Assembly (NCBI GenBank): GCA_964491375.1
Contig: CAZBGL010000299.1
Span: forward strand, 1-6,763
DNA from: CAZBGL01 sp964491375
GTDB lineage: Bacteria > Desulfobacterota > Deferrisomatia > Deferrisomatales > Deferrisomataceae
Length of the DNA: 6,763 bases
Direction of reading: 5' to 3'
Part shown: piece after piece, positions 5,651 through 6,763 of the stretch
Layout of the letters: every line of letters starts with the position of its first letter
Numbering within the stretch: position 1 is the stretch's first letter
The notes under the pieces: model-generated
Told to the model about the DNA's origin: nothing
Seen by the model: the letters and a program-made list of their open reading frames with translations, nothing else
The model's database searches: none
Program-made: the position numbers and the translations under genes

Positions 5651-6185
5651 GCCTCACCCCTGGCCATGCCTCGATTCTGGCGATGCACCGGGAGGGGTGG
5701 GGATCACACGGCGGCAGGCGCTGGTCGGCGTGGCCGTGCTGGCCGGTGTGGCGGCGGGGCTTTCCGCCCGGGCCGAACAAACCGACCCCCGGTCCCGGTG
5801 GAAGGACCTCACCCCGGAACAGAGGGCCCGGGTGCTCCGCAACTACCGGATCTGGAAGAGCCTCTCGCCCGAGGACCGGGAGCGTTTGAGACGCCGCTAC
5901 GAACGCTGGAAGCGGCTCACCCCCGAGCAGCGCGCCTTCATCCGGAAGAACCTGGACCGCATCCGGGCCATGTCCCCGGAGGAACGCCGGGACCTCCTGC
6001 GCCGGCTCCGCCGGTGGCAGAGCTTGCCGCCCGAGAAACGCCGGGAGTTCCGTCGGCGGATCCAGCGCCTGATGGAACTTCCGCCAGCCGAACGCAGGCG
6101 CATCCTCAATCGGCTCCGGCGGTGGAAAAGCCTGAGCCCCCGGGAACGCGAGCGCATCCGCCGGAAACTGCGCCCCCTTCCCTAG
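5637..6185 (+). CDS. Tat-type exported basic repeat protein, DUF3106-like
   Basis: A 182-residue protein predicted to be periplasmic. The ATG at 5637 follows GGAGGA at 5626-5631 (5-nt spacing) inside the end of the previous gene. Residues 23-46 form a twin-arginine signal: TRRQALV at 24-30, a hydrophobic stretch VGVAVLAGVAAGLSA, and an Ala44-Arg-Ala46 cleavage motif before Glu47. The region before the arginines is unusually long; a GTG at 5697 would shorten it but has a Shine-Dalgarno too close. The mature part is seven consecutive 18-residue units (55-180), each with a Trp-led or hydrophobic start and a [LM][TSP]PE-x-R core, the repeat style of DUF3106. About 48 Arg/Lys against 19 Asp/Glu make it strongly basic. 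DUF3106 genes commonly sit beside ECF sigma operons. LTPEQ motifs recall the LTxxQ of CpxP/Spy envelope chaperones, so a periplasmic chaperone or feedback sensor role is plausible but unproven. Confidence 0.86.
   Translation: MTNHRPHPWPCLDSGDAPGGVGITRRQALVGVAVLAGVAAGLSARAEQTDPRSRWKDLTPEQRARVLRNYRIWKSLSPEDRERLRRRYERWKRLTPEQRAFIRKNLDRIRAMSPEERRDLLRRLRRWQSLPPEKRREFRRRIQRLMELPPAERRRILNRLRRWKSLSPRERERIRRKLRPLP
5799..6176 (+). repeat. Seven tandem 54-nt coding units (18-residue protein repeat)
   Basis: Units begin at residues 55, 73, 91, 109, 127, 145 and 163 of the exported protein, with no insertion or deletion. Position 1 is Trp in five units (Ile and Leu in units 4 and 6). Position 6 is always Pro, position 7 is Glu in five units, and position 9 is Arg in every unit. 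Nucleotide identity between units is moderate, so this is an old, selected protein repeat and not a recent satellite expansion. Confidence 0.9.
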
Positions 6186-6211
6186 CTGCCGGCTCTCCTC
6201 GGTTCTTCTCC

Positions 6212-6248
6212 GACCCCGGGTGATCCCCCGCAAGGGAGCCCCCGGGTC
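6212..6248. terminator. GC-rich hairpin between convergent genes, possible bidirectional terminator
   Basis: GACCC(C)GGG at 6212-6220 pairs over 8 bp with CCCGGGTC at 6241-6248, with one bulged C. An inner 4-bp stem (6224-6227 with 6234-6237) closes a 6-nt loop. It sits 27 nt after the DUF3106-like stop and 11 nt from the cupin stop on the other strand, the position of a shared terminator. No T run follows on either strand, so its efficiency is uncertain. Confidence 0.48.
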
Positions 6249-6258
6249 CTCGCCCCGG

Positions 6259-6597
6259 CTACAGCACCCGGGTGGCCTGTGTGGGACGGGGCACCTTGAC
6301 CACCAGGACCCGGAGCGTGCCCTGCCCCGTGTTGATCCACCGGTGGGGGATCCGGGCGGGGCTGTCGATCAGGGTGTCCGGACCCACCTCCTGCCGTTCC
6401 TCCCCGATCTCCACCGTTCCCCGGCCCTCCAGTACGTAGAAGAACACGTCCACGGGCGTGACGTGGCGCTTGAGGGCCTGGCCCGGCTCGAGCGTCAGGT
6501 GAACGGCCTGGGCGTGCTCGGTGTCGTAGAGCTTCTGGGCCTTCACGCCGTGGGGGTTGTCCACGAGGGGTGCGTCCTGGACGCGCAGGATCTTCAT
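6259..6597 (-). CDS. Small single-domain cupin protein
   Basis: A 112-residue, probably cytoplasmic protein consisting of one cupin_2 beta-barrel. The first cupin motif is GQALKRHVTPVDVFFYVLEG (39-58): His45 is present, but Thr47 replaces the second His and the usual Glu position is Val51, with Asp50 adjacent. The second motif runs from Gly72 to Asn89 and keeps Pro80, His85 and Asn89 (PHRWIN). The metal site is therefore non-classical or absent. Start ATG 6597 has GGGAG and AAGGAG sequences 4-10 nt upstream and begins the conserved-looking sequence MKILRVQDA; a longer in-frame start at 6708 adds only Arg/Gly-rich residues and is rejected. The gene is convergent with the sigma operon and probably unrelated to it. 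Substrate or ligand is unknown; cupins of this size may be isomerases, sugar-binding proteins or small-molecule sensors. Confidence 0.88.
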   Translation of the reverse strand: MKILRVQDAPLVDNPHGVKAQKLYDTEHAQAVHLTLEPGQALKRHVTPVDVFFYVLEGRGTVEIGEERQEVGPDTLIDSPARIPHRWINTGQGTLRVLVVKVPRPTQATRVL

Positions 6598-6763
6598 GGT
6601 GCTCCCTCTCCTTGTCCGCAAAACGGTCGGCCTCGTGGCCCGGGCCGCGAGAAGGCGCCCCTGCGGGCCACCGGCCGCACAACGTCCACCTATTGTCTTG
6701 AGATGCAAATCGCCCTGCCGAGGTTTCAGCCCCGCGGTCGCTCGGGCCGGCCACGGGGCGTCG

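Noticed and set aside
5799..6176. CRISPR-like or satellite array from the 54-nt period
   Set aside because: Units are contiguous without spacers, diverge at the DNA level and preserve a protein pattern, so this is a coding repeat.
4971..6233. Minus-strand 420-codon frame opposite anti-sigma and repeat genes
   Set aside because: Its apparent repeats are the antisense of the 54-nt coding repeat. Four overlapping plus-strand genes with ribosome binding sites explain the region.
6598..6708. N-terminal extension of the cupin to an ATG at 6708
   Set aside because: The extra residues are Arg/Gly-rich and unlike a cupin N-terminus, and ribosome binding sequences directly precede ATG 6597.
6660..6740. 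Promoter for the cupin gene (minus-strand TTGCAT or GAAACC with downstream elements)
   Set aside because: No -35/-10 pair of acceptable match and spacing for sigma-70 or for the ECF-like motif could be found, so no promoter is called.

Overview
The window is strongly GC-rich, uses GTG starts and G/C-ending codons, and has clear AGGAGG-type ribosome binding sites. It encodes signalling proteins typical of a motile, environmentally responsive Gram-negative bacterium: a large soluble chemoreceptor, a multi-PAS hybrid histidine kinase, a membrane anti-sigma factor and a Tat-exported periplasmic protein. The mix (PAS domain with a CPWC cysteine cluster, ECF sigma/anti-sigma/DUF3106 operon, small HxT-type cupin) fits a high-GC deltaproteobacterium (Desulfobacterota, for example a Deferrisoma-like lineage). 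That taxonomic guess rests on protein style alone and is tentative.

Layout. Positions 1-1525 (minus strand) hold the first 508 codons of a methyl-accepting chemotaxis-type protein cut by the left edge. It has two signalling hairpins exactly 300 residues apart and no membrane segment in the visible part. A 468-bp divergent intergenic region (1526-1993) carries a perfect 9-bp inverted repeat and weak promoter-like elements. Positions 1994-4276 (plus) encode a 760-residue cytoplasmic hybrid kinase, PAS-PAS-PAS-HisKA-HATPase-REC. A 237-bp gap follows, with a GC hairpin and an RpoE/ECF-like promoter. Positions 4514-6185 (plus) are a compact four-gene operon in which each gene overlaps the next: ECF sigma factor, zinc-motif anti-sigma factor with one membrane helix, a 50-residue acidic protein, and a Tat-type exported basic protein of seven perfect 18-residue DUF3106-like repeats. 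A GC hairpin separates this operon from a convergent small cupin gene (6259-6597, minus). The last 166 bases lie upstream of the cupin and contain no gene I can support.

How the parts may work together. The four-gene operon looks like a self-contained cell-envelope sensing circuit. The anti-sigma factor would hold the sigma factor at the membrane, and its strongly acidic periplasmic tail (13 acidic, no basic residues after about position 115) faces the compartment that receives the strongly basic repeat protein. The 50-residue protein resembles the acidic tail. The sigma gene is preceded by an element resembling an ECF promoter, so the circuit may be autoregulated. This wiring is inference. 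The sigma, anti-sigma and DUF3106-like assignments rest on visible motifs. The chemoreceptor and hybrid kinase are divergently arranged and may share regulation, but no CheA, CheW, CheR, CheB or DNA-binding response regulator is present in the window.
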